Positions 41,306 through 52,200 of a stretch of 64,000 nt of DNA are shown here, piece by piece. Position 1 is the stretch's first letter, and every line of letters starts with the position of its first letter. The translations under genes were made by a program, and so were the position numbers. The notes beneath the pieces were generated by a model, which was given only the letters and a program-made list of their open reading frames with translations, was not told where the DNA came from and ran no database searches. Source of the DNA: Sphingomonas phyllosphaerae 5.2 (GTDB lineage: Bacteria > Pseudomonadota > Alphaproteobacteria > Sphingomonadales > Sphingomonadaceae); the NCBI RefSeq assembly GCF_000419605.1, contig NZ_ATTI01000001.1, positions 1,277,501 to 1,341,500 of the forward strand. Reading direction: 5' to 3'.

Positions 41306-42280
41306 GTGTTTCAACAACGTCTCGAGCGCCTTCGGGCGCTGGCGGATCGCCCGGCGGCGCGGGTTGCGGGCAAGGTGGCGCGCGTTGCGTTCTTCGTCGG
41401 CATGATCGCGTGGATGGCGTTGAAGATCCGGGCGATCGGGTGGCGCGACGTCCTCGCCAGCCTGCCAGTCAACCCGCTGTTCTACATCCTGTTCGTCGTC
41501 GGGTTCCTCGTCCTGCCAGCCTCGGAGATCGTGGTGTTTCGCACGATCTTCGGGCGCGCGTTGCCGGGCGCGTTCCCGATCCTCATCCGCAAGCGCATCT
41601 ATAACAGCGCACTCGTCGGCTATTCGGGCGAATTGTATCTCTTCGTCTGGCTGCGGCGCGTGATCGGGTTGCCCGGCAAGACGATCGCGATCGGGCTGAA
41701 GGACAATGCGATCCTGTCCGCGCTCGCCTCCGGGATGGTCACGCTGGTCTTGCTGGTCGTGTTCGCGGCAGCGGGCGATGCGCGGCGGATCGCGGCCTGG
41801 CTCGATCCCGGGCCGGCGCTGCTGATCGCGGGGCTGCTCGGCGCGGTCTTCCTCGCGCCGCTGTTGTTCCGGATGCGGCGGCAGTTGATCGCGATGCCTG
41901 TGCCGCAGATGATGCGCGTGATGACGATCCACGGCGCGCGGATCGTCGCGTCGGTGGTGTTGCAGGCGACGCAATGGGCGGTCGTGCTGCCGCAGGAGCC
42001 GTGGAGCGTGTGGCTGGTGTTCCTGACCGCGCAGATGGTGATCTCCCGCCTGCCGATCATCCCCAATCGTGACCTGCTGTTCCTCAGTGCCGCGCTGGAG
42101 ATGAGCGGCGCGATCCAGGGCCCGCGCGAGGCGATGGCCGGGCTGTTGCTGGCGGGCGGGGCGCTGACGCAGGGGAGCAACCTGGCCTTTTACCTGCTCA
42201 CCTCGCTCTGGAAGCAGCCGCCGGTCGAGAACGTCGATCTTCCGAGCGACGACGAGGACCGGATCGCCGGGATGCCCTAG
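41306..42280 (+). CDS. Multi-pass membrane protein, unknown
   Basis: A 324-residue inner-membrane protein with about seven hydrophobic segments (for example VAFFVGMIAWMALKI, LFYILFVVGFLVLPASEIVVF, SALASGMVTLVLLVVFAAAG, GPALLIAGLLGAVFLAPLLF). The alternation of short loops and the GYSGELYLFVWLRRVIGLPGKTIAI block recall the LPG-synthase transmembrane/flippase-like family, but this is uncertain. It starts with GTG 12 bases after the GT2 stop, so a role in glycolipid export or modification is plausible. The C-terminus is acidic and cytoplasmic. Confidence 0.72.
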   Translation: MFQQRLERLRALADRPAARVAGKVARVAFFVGMIAWMALKIRAIGWRDVLASLPVNPLFYILFVVGFLVLPASEIVVFRTIFGRALPGAFPILIRKRIYNSALVGYSGELYLFVWLRRVIGLPGKTIAIGLKDNAILSALASGMVTLVLLVVFAAAGDARRIAAWLDPGPALLIAGLLGAVFLAPLLFRMRRQLIAMPVPQMMRVMTIHGARIVASVVLQATQWAVVLPQEPWSVWLVFLTAQMVISRLPIIPNRDLLFLSAALEMSGAIQGPREAMAGLLLAGGALTQGSNLAFYLLTSLWKQPPVENVDLPSDDEDRIAGMP

Positions 42281-42281
42281 G

Positions 42282-42463
42282 GCGGTTTCCGACCACGTTG
42301 CACCACCGACATCGCCCTTTGGGTGCTCGCTACGCGACGGGTGATTCCGGTCCGCCGCGGCGTTGCTCCCCGGTTACGATGCCGAAGCATCGCGCCCTCC
42401 TCGCGCCTTGCGGCGGATTCCAAATCCCCGCCGTGCCGATGGCGCAACATGATCGGAAACCGC
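42282..42463. repeat. Short element with 20-bp terminal inverted repeats
   Basis: GCGGTTTCCGACCACGTTGC (42282-42301) and GCAACATGATCGGAAACCGC (42444-42463) are inverse of each other at 18 of 20 positions. They bound 182 bp with no coding potential, between a plus-strand membrane gene and the end of the efflux operon. The structure is that of a MITE-like or large palindromic intergenic element. No target duplication is evident at the ends. Confidence 0.6.
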
Positions 42464-42483
42464 TCAAGCGGCGCGCCGTCGCC

Positions 42484-43884
42484 TTAGCGGGTCACTGCCG
42501 CCACGTCGTCGCGCGTCCAGCCGCCGCCCATCGCCTGGTAGAGCGCGACATAGCTGTTGAGCCGGTCGGCCCGCGCTTGCGCCAGCGACAGTTCGGCAGT
42601 CAGCAAGGTGCGCTGCGCGTCGAGTTGCTCGATGTAGCTGGAATAGCCCGCGCGGTAGCGATTGGTGGCGTTCTGGAGCGCGCCACGCGATGCTGCCGCC
42701 TGCTCGGCAAGCGCCTGCGCCTGTTCGCCGGTGCGACGGACACCGGCCAGCGCGTCCTCGACCTCGCGGAACGCGGTGAGCGCAGTGCGCCGGTAGGCGA
42801 ATGCCGCCTGATCGCGCCGGGCGGTGGCGGCGCGTTCCTGCGCACGCAGCCGCCCGCCGTCGAAGATCGGCGCGAGGATGCTCGCCCCGAGCGAGAACAC
42901 CACCTCCGGCTGCGCCAGCGCGGTCGACAGCACGAGGTTGGCGGCACCGGTGAGCGACAGGTTGGGCAGCATCGCCGCCCGCTGGCTGTCGAGCGAGCGG
43001 TCCGCCGCGACCAGCGTCTGTTCGGCCTGGAACAGGTCGGGGCGGCGACGGAGCAGGTCGGCGGGGAGGCCGTCCGGGATCGCCGGTGTCGCCAGCCGCT
43101 CCAGCGTCGTGCCGCGGGCGACCGCACCGGGCACGTCCCCGGTCAGCAGCGACAGTGCGTTTTCGGCGCGGGTGATCGCCAGCTCGGCGGCGGGAACCAG
43201 TTGCGCGGTCGCCGCATATTCAGCCTGCGCCTGCCGGTATTCGAGCCGTGAGGTGTAACCGGCCTCGAACCGCCGCTGCGCGATCCGCAGCGCATTGGTG
43301 CGCGCCGCCAGCGTGTCGCGCGCGATCGCAAGGCGGTGGTCGAGCGCACGCAACGTGATGTAGCTTTGTGCGGCCGTGGATGCGGTGGCGAGGCGCACGG
43401 TGTCCGCCGCTGCCTCGGTCGCGAGCAATTGCGCCTGCGCCGCGCGCGTCGCCTGCCGCAATCGCCCGAACAGGTCGAGATCGTAGCTGAGCGTCACGCC
43501 GGGCTGCACCGCCGCCGAACGCGCCGTGGTGCCGAGCGCGCTGATCTGCTGCCCCTGCGTTTCGGGCACGGACCCGCCGAGCTGCGGCGAAAGCTGCGCG
43601 CGCGCCAGCGCCTCGGCAGCGCGGGCTTCCTCGACACGCGCGGCGGCGGTCTGGATATCGAGATTGTTGGCGAGCGCGCGCTGCACCAGCGCGGCCAACG
43701 TCGGATCGCCGAACGCCCGCCACCAGTCCGCGCGTACCGGCCCGCCCGCGGTGAGCGCGTTGCGCCACGCCGGCGGTGGCACGACCGCGGCGGCCTCCGG
43801 CGCGGCGCGGCGCGGACCGGGCAGCGCGCATCCCGCGAGCAGGAGCGGGAGCAGGGTCGGGAGCAGGGCGGGCGCGCGCCTCAT
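42484..43884 (-). CDS. NodT/TolC-family outer-membrane efflux lipoprotein
   Basis: A 466-residue outer-membrane channel of RND/DHA2-type tripartite pumps. The lipoprotein signal ends LLLAGCALP with the lipidated Cys. Two OEP repeats follow, with LVQRALANNLDIQTAAARVEEARA, LSYDLDLFGRLRQATRAAQAQ and the second-half RRPDLFQAEQTLVAADRSL, plus a late YSSYIEQLDAQRTLLTAE. The ATG at 43884 overlaps the stop of the HlyD gene (ATGA at 43881-43884); a longer frame exists but lacks the lipobox at its end. It is the third gene of the efflux operon. Confidence 0.92.
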   Translation of the reverse strand: MRRAPALLPTLLPLLLAGCALPGPRRAAPEAAAVVPPPAWRNALTAGGPVRADWWRAFGDPTLAALVQRALANNLDIQTAAARVEEARAAEALARAQLSPQLGGSVPETQGQQISALGTTARSAAVQPGVTLSYDLDLFGRLRQATRAAQAQLLATEAAADTVRLATASTAAQSYITLRALDHRLAIARDTLAARTNALRIAQRRFEAGYTSRLEYRQAQAEYAATAQLVPAAELAITRAENALSLLTGDVPGAVARGTTLERLATPAIPDGLPADLLRRRPDLFQAEQTLVAADRSLDSQRAAMLPNLSLTGAANLVLSTALAQPEVVFSLGASILAPIFDGGRLRAQERAATARRDQAAFAYRRTALTAFREVEDALAGVRRTGEQAQALAEQAAASRGALQNATNRYRAGYSSYIEQLDAQRTLLTAELSLAQARADRLNSYVALYQAMGGGWTRDDVAAVTR

Positions 43885-45041
43885 TGCGCGTTCGACACGC
43901 CGCCGGTGTCGACGCGCGCCTGTACCGACATACCGGGGCGCAGCCGCTGGCTGAGCCGCTGGCCGGGATCGACGCGGATGCGCACCGCGATCCGTTGCGG
44001 CACCTTGGTGAAGTTGCCGGTGGCGTTGTCGGACTTGAGCACCGCGAATTCGCTGCCCGCGGCCGGCGAGATCCGCTCGACCCGGCCGGTCAGTCGTTCG
44101 TTGGCAAGCGCATCGACGGTGAAGCTCGCGCGCTGCCCGACCGCGATCCGCGCGGTTTGCGCTTCCTTGAAGTTGGCGATCACCCACGTCTCGGGCGGGA
44201 CGAGGAACATCAACTGCGATCCCGCTGTCACATATTGGCCGTTGCGGACGCCGACCTCGCTGAGGCGACCGCCTTCCGGTGCGCGGATCACGGTGTTCGC
44301 GAGGTCGATCTTCGCGAGCCGCAGCGCGGCACGTGCGCCCGAGACGCCGGCCTGCTGCCCGCCGCGCCCGACCTCGACGGTGCGGATGTCCTGACGCGCG
44401 ATCTCCTGCGCGGCCTGCGCCTGGTTCAGTTGCGCCTGCGCCTGGCGAAGCGCGGCAAGCGTCTGATCGCGTTCGCGAAGCGATACCGAGCCGTCCGTGA
44501 CCAGATCGTTGACGCGGTTCATGTCGGCCTGTGCGCGCATCAACTGCGCGCGTGCGTTGGCGACGGCGGCACCCTGCGCGCCGAGGCTCGCCGCGCGGCT
44601 GGCGGCGGTCTGCTGGCTATTGGCGAGCGTCGCCTGTGCGCTCTCCACCTGCGCTTGCGCCTGCTCGACGCGTTGTGCGTAGATCCGGTCGTCGATCGCG
44701 ACCAGCGGCTGCCCGGCGCGGACGTTCTCGAAATCGCGCACCAGCACGCGCGTGACGTACCCCGACACCTGCGGCGCGATGACGGTGGTGCGTCCGCGAA
44801 CATAGGCGTTGTCGGTCGATTCGTAGGCGGTGGTGAACGGCCAGACGCGCCACGCCGCCAGCACCGCCGCAATGCCGGCGATCGCGAGCACCAGGATAAG
44901 CGCCACCGCGGTGCGCGACAGCGCCGGCGGGCGCCAGCCCGAACCGGCGGGGGCGGGGGTTGGCGCGGGCATTGCGGTATCCTCGGCCACCTTCTCCTCG
45001 GTGGCGGGCTGCGGGGCGACGGGCGAGCGGATGTCGGTCAT
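43881..45041 (-). CDS. EmrA/HlyD-type membrane-fusion protein
   Basis: A 386-residue periplasmic adaptor. An N-terminal cytoplasmic tail rich in Pro/Ala precedes a transmembrane anchor (AVALILVLAIAGIAAVLAAW, about 44-64). STDNAYVRGRTTVIAPQVSGYVTRVLV is the lipoyl half-motif of EmrA proteins, followed by a long alpha-helical hairpin and the second lipoyl/beta-barrel part (IRAPEGGRLSEVGVRNGQYV). The ATG at 45041 overlaps the transporter stop (ATGA at 45038-45041). It links the MFS pump to the NodT channel. Confidence 0.93.
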   Translation of the reverse strand: MTDIRSPVAPQPATEEKVAEDTAMPAPTPAPAGSGWRPPALSRTAVALILVLAIAGIAAVLAAWRVWPFTTAYESTDNAYVRGRTTVIAPQVSGYVTRVLVRDFENVRAGQPLVAIDDRIYAQRVEQAQAQVESAQATLANSQQTAASRAASLGAQGAAVANARAQLMRAQADMNRVNDLVTDGSVSLRERDQTLAALRQAQAQLNQAQAAQEIARQDIRTVEVGRGGQQAGVSGARAALRLAKIDLANTVIRAPEGGRLSEVGVRNGQYVTAGSQLMFLVPPETWVIANFKEAQTARIAVGQRASFTVDALANERLTGRVERISPAAGSEFAVLKSDNATGNFTKVPQRIAVRIRVDPGQRLSQRLRPGMSVQARVDTGGVSNAQ

Positions 45042-46690
45042 GCGGTGGCCTGAACGCGTGCGCGCCACGAACGGCGCAACAGCAGGAAGAGGAGATAGAG
45101 GAAGGTGAGCGCGGCGAGCACCGCGATCATGCGGAACATGTCGTCATAAGCGAGCACGTTGGCCTCACGCGTCGCGGCCTGCGACAGCAGCGCGCCGCCC
45201 TCCGCCGCGCGCAGCGACGGATCGCCGACCACGCGCGCCACGCCCGCGCCGCCGGCCTGCAAGCGCGCCTGGACGATCGGGTCCGTGGGGTCGACCGCCT
45301 GCACCAGGGCGGCGCTGTTCGCCTTCTCGCGGACGATCTGGTAGGTGCTCAGCAGGGCGGTGCCCGCCAGCCCGCCGATCGAATTCAGCACGCCGAACAG
45401 CGCCAGGAAGCTGATGACGTGCCCGGCGCCCTGTTGCAGCGCGCGCGTCATCCCGAACAGCAGCGAAGGCCCGAGGAAGAACGCGCCGGCGAAGGCGATC
45501 GTCGCCTGCGTCAAATAGAGCTGCGGCGCGCGCGTCAGGCTGGTCGAGTAGGAATCGACCCACGCGGCGACGGCGACCAGCCCGATCGCGAGCATGACCG
45601 GATGCGCCAGCTTCGTGGGGTCGAGCGTCAGCGCGCTGATCACGAAACCCGCAACGGTGGCGAGGAAGATGATCGTGAAGAACGGCACGAGCTGATCGTT
45701 GTTCTGGCCCAGCACCGTCAGCAGCCCGACCGCGCCGTAGGTCTGTTCCGACAGCACGATCCGCGCCATCAGCGTGACGATCGCGAAGCGGATGATGTCG
45801 GCGCTGCCCAGCCAGCGCGTGTTGAGCAGCGGATTCGCGCGGTGATGCTCGATGATGAGCGCGGCGGCCAGCATCGGGATCGCGGCGAGCAGCGCCCAGC
45901 CGATCCACGTCGATTGCGTCCACCACACGTAGCGGCCGAGCCCCAGCACCGCCGCGAACAGCCCCATCGATCCGGCGAACAGCGCGAAGGTGACGAAGTC
46001 CAGTTTCTCGAACGCCTTCTGCCGCGTCGTCGGCGGCAGTCGAAAGGCAAGCACCGCCGCGAGGCTGAGCGCCGACAGCCCGAGTTCGAAGAGGTAGAGC
46101 GTGCGCCACTGGCTCATGGAGAGGAGTTCGGGCGAGAACAGCCGCGCGAGGGGGGTGGCGAGTTGCGGCACGCCGATCCCCAGCACGATCGCGCGCAACC
46201 GCCATTTCGCAGGGAAGGCCTGCATCAGATAATAGAGCGCGAAGGTGTTGAGCGCGGCGCCGGCCATGCCGCTGGCCCCGCGCACCAGCACCGCCGACCA
46301 GAAATCGCGCACGAAAAGATGCCCGAGCGTCAGCAGCAGGTAGAGCGAGAGGAAGATGATCGCGAACGGCCGCAGCCCGAATTGCTGCCGGAACTTGATC
46401 AGCAGCAGGTTGATGCTGACGTTGGTCATCACATAGACCGTCGGCAGCCACGCGATCTCCGCCGGATCCAGGCCGAGCGCTCCCGCCAACGTCACCGTAT
46501 TGGCGGCGACGAGCGCGTTGCCGAAGCCGCTGGTCAGCCCGACCAGCACCGCGACCAGCGCATAGGCGATCTTGCGCGCCAGCGGATGGTCCGGCGAGCC
46601 CGGCGAGCCCGGCATGACCGGGCGTTCGTGCGGGGCATAGTCCCACCGTTCCTCGGCGAGGACGGTACGAAGACGGGTGAACAGGGCCAT
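45038..46690 (-). CDS. DHA2-family (EmrB-type) drug:proton antiporter
   Basis: A 550-residue MFS transporter with about 14 transmembrane segments (ALVAVLVGLTSGFGNALVAANTVTLAGALGL; WLPTVYVMTNVSINLLLIKF; WRLRAIVLGIGVPQLATPLARLF). The last helix is AVLAALTFLYLLFLLLRR. It should expel toxic compounds through the EmrA-like and NodT-like partners encoded downstream with ATGA overlaps. The N-terminal 35 residues are a soluble tail. No TetR, MarR or LysR regulator is next to the operon; a palindromic repeat and era lie upstream. Confidence 0.92.
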   Translation of the reverse strand: MALFTRLRTVLAEERWDYAPHERPVMPGSPGSPDHPLARKIAYALVAVLVGLTSGFGNALVAANTVTLAGALGLDPAEIAWLPTVYVMTNVSINLLLIKFRQQFGLRPFAIIFLSLYLLLTLGHLFVRDFWSAVLVRGASGMAGAALNTFALYYLMQAFPAKWRLRAIVLGIGVPQLATPLARLFSPELLSMSQWRTLYLFELGLSALSLAAVLAFRLPPTTRQKAFEKLDFVTFALFAGSMGLFAAVLGLGRYVWWTQSTWIGWALLAAIPMLAAALIIEHHRANPLLNTRWLGSADIIRFAIVTLMARIVLSEQTYGAVGLLTVLGQNNDQLVPFFTIIFLATVAGFVISALTLDPTKLAHPVMLAIGLVAVAAWVDSYSTSLTRAPQLYLTQATIAFAGAFFLGPSLLFGMTRALQQGAGHVISFLALFGVLNSIGGLAGTALLSTYQIVREKANSAALVQAVDPTDPIVQARLQAGGAGVARVVGDPSLRAAEGGALLSQAATREANVLAYDDMFRMIAVLAALTFLYLLFLLLRRSWRARVQATA

Positions 46691-46707
46691 GACCGGAGCG
46701 TGTCCGC

Positions 46708-46785
46708 CGTCAGCGCCGGCGGAGCGAAGCAGTCCGGGACGGCACGCGCGCGGCCGTGGATCGCTTCGCTACGCCCGCGATGACG
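46708..46785. repeat. Palindromic intergenic repeat, family 1, copy 2
   Basis: Arms at 46708-46735 and 46758-46785 form a large imperfect palindrome of the same family as 6776-6852, sharing GGATCGCTTCGCT and the inverse AGCGAAGC. It fills the gap between the end of era and the start of the efflux operon. Confidence 0.75.
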
Positions 46786-46798
46786 CGGCGGGCAGGGA

Positions 46799-47791
46799 TC
46801 ACTCCACCCAGTCGAGACCGAGGTCGCGGTAGACGCTGCGGTCTTCGTCCCAGTTCGGCTTGACCTTGACGTGCAGGTAGAGGTGCACGGGACGATCGAG
46901 CAGCACCGCCAGCTCGGCGCGCGCGCGTGCACCGATCTCCTTGATCCGCGCGCCGCCCTTGCCGAGCACGATCGCACGCTGCGATGCACGCTCGACCATG
47001 ATCTGCTGGTGGATCTCCGCCGAGCCGTCCTCGCGATCGGTGAACTTCTCGGTCTCGATCACGCTGGCGTAGGGAAGCTCGGCGTGGAGTTGCAGGTAGA
47101 GCTGCTCGCGGGTCACCTCGGCGGCCATCGCGCGTTCGGTGGCGTCGGAGACCTGGTCCTCGGGGTAATGCCACGGCCCTTCGGGCAGCGCCTTGGCCAG
47201 CACGCGCTTGAAATGCGCGACGCCGTCGCCCGTCTGTGCGGAGATGAAGAACGTCTCCGCGAACGGCAGCAGCGCGTTCAGCTTTTCGGCGTGCAGCAGC
47301 AGCTTGGGCTTGTCGGCGAGATCGACCTTGTTGAGCACGAGGTAGATCGGCTCCGGCCGGCCCTTCAGCGCCTCGACGATCTCGGTCACCTTGGGGCCGA
47401 GCCCGCCCTTGCCGTCGACGATCAGCGCGATCACGTCTGCGCCCTCGGTGCCGCCCCACGCCGCGGCGACCATCGCGCGATCGAAGCGGCGGTGCGGCTC
47501 GAAGATGCCGGGCGTGTCGACCAGCAGCAGCTGCGTGTCGCCCTCGATCGCGACGCCCATCAGCCGGGTGCGCGTCGTCTGCGCCTTCGGGCTGACGATC
47601 GCGACCTTCTGCCCGACCAAGGCATTCACCAGGGTCGACTTTCCGGCGTTCGGCGCACCCACCACCGCGACCAGCCCGCACTGCCGCGGCGTCGCCTGCT
47701 CCGGCGAATGTTGCGAATGTTGAGACGCTGGCGCGTTGGATCGAGGCGGCGCGTCGGACTCAGGCGGCGCGTTTTCTGGCGTTTCGTTCAT
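46799..47791 (-). CDS. era: GTPase Era
   Basis: A 330-residue ribosome-assembly GTPase that binds 16S rRNA through a KH domain. G1 is GAPNAGKS at 45-52, G2 lies in the [14 protein letters not shown] region, G3 is VDTPGIF and G4 is NKVD. The C-terminal KH domain has [19 protein letters not shown] 36-residue serine- and proline-rich N-terminal extension is unusual. The ATG at 47791 overlaps the dnaJ stop (ATGA at 47788-47791), so Era is coupled to DnaJ translation here; in many Alphaproteobacteria it instead follows rnc. Confidence 0.95.
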   Translation of the reverse strand: MNETPENAPPESDAPPRSNAPASQHSQHSPEQATPRQCGLVAVVGAPNAGKSTLVNALVGQKVAIVSPKAQTTRTRLMGVAIEGDTQLLLVDTPGIFEPHRRFDRAMVAAAWGGTEGADVIALIVDGKGGLGPKVTEIVEALKGRPEPIYLVLNKVDLADKPKLLLHAEKLNALLPFAETFFISAQTGDGVAHFKRVLAKALPEGPWHYPEDQVSDATERAMAAEVTREQLYLQLHAELPYASVIETEKFTDREDGSAEIHQQIMVERASQRAIVLGKGGARIKEIGARARAELAVLLDRPVHLYLHVKVKPNWDEDRSVYRDLGLDWVE

Positions 47792-48909
47792 TCGCCGGCA
47801 ATGGCATTCTTGAGCCGCGAGAAGAAGCCCTGGCTCTGCGGGCATTCGTCGCCGGTCTCGGTTTCGCGGAACTCCTCCAGCAGCGCGCGCTGGCGGGTCG
47901 ACAGCTTGGACGGCGTCTCCACCTCGATCTGTATGACCAGATCGCCGAAGCCGCGGCCCTGCAGCACCGGCATGCCCGCGCCACGCTGCCGCAACTGCTT
48001 GCCCGACTGGATACCGGCCGGGATCTTCACCTCGTGGCGTTTCCCGTCGAGCCCGGGGATCGACATCGTGCCGCCGAGCGCCGCCGTGGTGAAGCTGATC
48101 GGTGCGCGTGCGAACAGCGTCGTGCCCTCGCGCTCGTAGATCGCGTGCCGCTTTACGTGCAGGAAGATGTAGAGGTCACCGGCCGGCGCACCGCGTGCGC
48201 CCGCCTCGCCCTCGCCGGTCAGGCGAACGCGCGTACCCTCGTCGACGCCGGGCGGCACCGAGACGGCAAGCGTCTTGGTCTTCTCGACGCGACCCTCGCC
48301 ACGGCAATCCGCGCACGGATCGGTGATGACCTGCCCCGAGCCGTGGCATAGCGGGCAGGCGCGTTCGACCACGAAGAAGCCCTGCTGCGCGCGGACCTTG
48401 CCGTGGCCGTGACAATGCTGGCAGGTGTGCGCGTGGGTGCCGGGCTTCGATCCGGTGCCGTTGCAGGTGTCACAGGCGGCGGAGATGTCGACGGTGATCT
48501 CCGTCTCCTTGCCGTGGAACGCCTCCTCCAGCGAGATCTCCATGTCATAGCGCAGGTCGGCGCCGCGACGAACCTGCTGCCGGCCGCCGCCGCGCTGCCC
48601 GCCCATGAACTCGCCGAACACGCTTTCGAAGATGTCCGAAAAGCCGCCGAAATCCTGCGACTGCTGTCCGCCGCCGCCGCCGTTGCGGAACGCGGCGTGG
48701 CCGAAGCGGTCGTAAGCGGCGCGCTTCTGCGGATCCTTCAGACAGTCATAGGCTTCGCTGACCGCCTTGAACTTCGCCTCGGAATCCTTGCAGCCGGCGT
48801 TCTTGTCCGGGTGATACTTCATCGCGAGCTTGCGATAGGACGACTTGATCGTCCCGGCATCCGCGGTGCGCTCGCATTCGAGCAGCTCGTAATAATCGAT
48901 TTCGGTCAT
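47788..48909 (-). CDS. dnaJ: Chaperone DnaJ
   Basis: A 373-residue type I Hsp40: J domain with HPD at 33-35, a glycine-rich linker (about 75-110), four zinc-binding CxxCxGxG repeats ([32 protein letters not shown]), the substrate-binding C-terminal domains and the dimerisation end. It stimulates DnaK ATPase and delivers substrates. It lies downstream of dnaK with a 149-bp gap holding a palindromic repeat, and overlaps era. Confidence 0.97.
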   Translation of the reverse strand: MTEIDYYELLECERTADAGTIKSSYRKLAMKYHPDKNAGCKDSEAKFKAVSEAYDCLKDPQKRAAYDRFGHAAFRNGGGGGQQSQDFGGFSDIFESVFGEFMGGQRGGGRQQVRRGADLRYDMEISLEEAFHGKETEITVDISAACDTCNGTGSKPGTHAHTCQHCHGHGKVRAQQGFFVVERACPLCHGSGQVITDPCADCRGEGRVEKTKTLAVSVPPGVDEGTRVRLTGEGEAGARGAPAGDLYIFLHVKRHAIYEREGTTLFARAPISFTTAALGGTMSIPGLDGKRHEVKIPAGIQSGKQLRQRGAGMPVLQGRGFGDLVIQIEVETPSKLSTRQRALLEEFRETETGDECPQSQGFFSRLKNAIAGE

Positions 48910-48930
48910 GCTGTGCCCCCGCTCCCGACA

Positions 48931-49041
48931 CCGTCACCCCGGCGCTCCGACTGCCTGCAAGTCAGGCGTTCAGGGCCGGGGTCCATCGCCACGTGCGGTT
49001 TCGTTCGTGGCGCCGGATACCGGCCTTCGCCGGCGTGACGG
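48931..49041. repeat. Palindromic intergenic repeat, family 2 (between dnaK and dnaJ)
   Basis: The left arm starts CCGTCACCCCGGCG (48931-48944), with GGGCCGGGGTCCA further in; the right arm is GATACCGGCCTTCGCC followed by GGCGTGACGG (49016-49041). The ends are inverse of each other (GTCACnCCGGCG/CGCCGGCGTGAC). This class differs from the family 1 repeats. It may separate or differentially stabilise dnaK and dnaJ messages. Confidence 0.7.
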
Positions 49042-49058
49042 GAGGGGTTCATGTCACT

Positions 49059-50963
<1,905 letters not shown>

Positions 50964-51048
50964 GAGTGCTTTACCTAGCCCCTGCATATTGTGACTTCAT
51001 CGCCGAAACGCCCCGTTACGGCAGCGCAACCGCGTTTGACGATTGGCG

Positions 51049-51076
51049 ATATAGGTGGCGTGCCGCGGCCCGCAAG
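51049..51076 (-). promoter_or_regulatory. Sigma-32 promoter candidate for dnaK
   Basis: On the minus strand, CTTG (51076-51073), 17 bases, then CCTATAT (51055-51049). This fits the alphaproteobacterial heat-shock consensus CTTG-N17/18-CYTATNT exactly. The dnaK ATG starts 86 bases downstream. Confidence 0.7.
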
Positions 51077-51140
51077 ATTGCAGATGTGCCGTGGCGGGAA
51101 CCATTGCCTGATCGCCGCGTGGAACGTAGAGGAGCCTATC

Positions 51141-51422
51141 ATGCAGACCGCCCGCATCTACCAGCGCCCGAAGAACGCCATGCAGTCCGGCAAGGCCCGC
51201 ACCGACAGCTGGCAACTCGAATTCGAACCCGGCGAGGCGAAGCGCGCCGACCCGCTGACCGGCTGGGCCGGCAGCGGCGACACGCGCGACCAGATCCGGC
51301 TGGCGTTCCCGACCTGCGAGGCGGCAGTCGCCTATGCCGAGGCCGAAGGGCTGGCGTACACGGTCATCCCGACGCCGACCAAGACGCTGAAGCTGCAGAG
51401 CTACGCCGACAACTTCCGCTGA
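51141..51422 (+). CDS. NDUFS4-like complex I accessory subunit
   Basis: A 93-residue protein of the ETC complex I subunit family (NDUFS4/NDUFA4 type): MQTARIYQRPKNAMQSGKA at the start, WQLEFEP, DPLTGWAGSGDTRDQIRLAFPTCEAAVAYAEAEGLAYTVI and a lysine-containing end. It is a peripheral accessory subunit of the respiratory NADH:quinone oxidoreductase in Alphaproteobacteria and mitochondria. GAGGAG stands 7 bases before the ATG. It diverges from dnaK, and its upstream region overlaps the dnaK promoter. Confidence 0.9.
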   Translation: MQTARIYQRPKNAMQSGKARTDSWQLEFEPGEAKRADPLTGWAGSGDTRDQIRLAFPTCEAAVAYAEAEGLAYTVIPTPTKTLKLQSYADNFR

Positions 51423-51534
51423 GCGGGACTCCCCCACGAGGGCCCAGGCGCGTGTTCTTCCTCTCGGTGACGCGCGTCTGACACATTCAGTGTCGGCGAT
51501 ATGTCATTTGGACGACCGCGCGAGGCAGAGATAG

Positions 51535-51554
51535 GCCCCTGCCTGCGCAGGGGC
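51535..51554. terminator. Hairpin between convergent genes
   Basis: GCCCCTGC (51535-51542) pairs perfectly with GCAGGGGC (51547-51554) around CTGC. It lies between the stop of the complex I subunit (51422) and the stop of the Nudix gene (51568), so it may end both transcripts. No T tract is present. Confidence 0.5.
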
Positions 51555-51567
51555 GCTGGCGCATCGG

Positions 51568-52107
51568 TTACGCGATCAAGGTATCGGCGAGCAGCACCAG
51601 CATCTTGACGTCCATCGCCACGCCTTCGGCGCGCTTGCTCGCCACGAACGCGGCAATCTCGGTGCGCGGCACGAGATGCACCTCGATATCCTCGTCCGCC
51701 TCGCCGCCGCCCGCGCCGATCTTCACCAGATCGTGCGCGCGCACCAGGGTGAAGCCCTCGCTGTTCATGCCCGGCGAGGAATGGAAGAAGCCGAGCTCCT
51801 CGATCCGCCCGGCGCGGTAGCCGGTTTCCTCCTCCAGTTCGCGCGCTGCGCCGACGGCGACCGCCTCGCCCTCGGTCTCGTCGCCGATCAGCCCGGCGGG
51901 CAGCTCCAGGCAGCGGCAACCCAGCGGCACGCGATATTGCTCGACCAGCACGATGCGGTCGGCATCGTCGATCGCGACGATCACCGCGGCCTGGATACCG
52001 CGCTGACGGGCGACGAACTCCCAGCCGCCCTGGGTCACGACCTTGATATAGCGGCCTTCCCAAGCGGTTTCGGGCGGGAAGGCGGCGTCGCGGTGCGGAT
52101 GGGTCAT
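51568..52107 (-). CDS. Nudix hydrolase (ADP-ribose pyrophosphatase-like)
   Basis: A 179-residue hydrolase of nucleoside diphosphate derivatives. The Nudix box is complete: Gly75-x5-Glu81-x7-Arg89-Glu90-Leu-x-Glu-Glu-x-Gly, read as GDETEGEAVAVGAARELEEETGY. Upstream RIVLVEQYRVPLGCRCLELPAG and downstream FFHSSPGMNSEGFTLVRAHDL are typical of the ADP-ribose and GDP-sugar subgroup. The substrate is not certain. It is divergent from mscL. Confidence 0.92.
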   Translation of the reverse strand: MTHPHRDAAFPPETAWEGRYIKVVTQGGWEFVARQRGIQAAVIVAIDDADRIVLVEQYRVPLGCRCLELPAGLIGDETEGEAVAVGAARELEEETGYRAGRIEELGFFHSSPGMNSEGFTLVRAHDLVKIGAGGGEADEDIEVHLVPRTEIAAFVASKRAEGVAMDVKMLVLLADTLIA

Positions 52108-52200
52108 GGCGCGTTATCTATCCGGGCGATGGCGCTTGGCGAAGCGAAAAACCGTGGTTAACCTCGATCGTATCATCGCAACAGGGAAGGGCGAACGTTC

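Noticed and set aside
40457..41974. N-terminal extension of the GT4 gene upstream of 40456
   Set aside because: It lies antisense to the GT2 and membrane-protein genes and is Arg/Gln-rich; the ATG at 40456 gives the family start.
46708..46785. Insertion-sequence ends flanking the efflux operon
   Set aside because: The palindrome matches the intergenic repeat family seen elsewhere and no transposase is adjacent.
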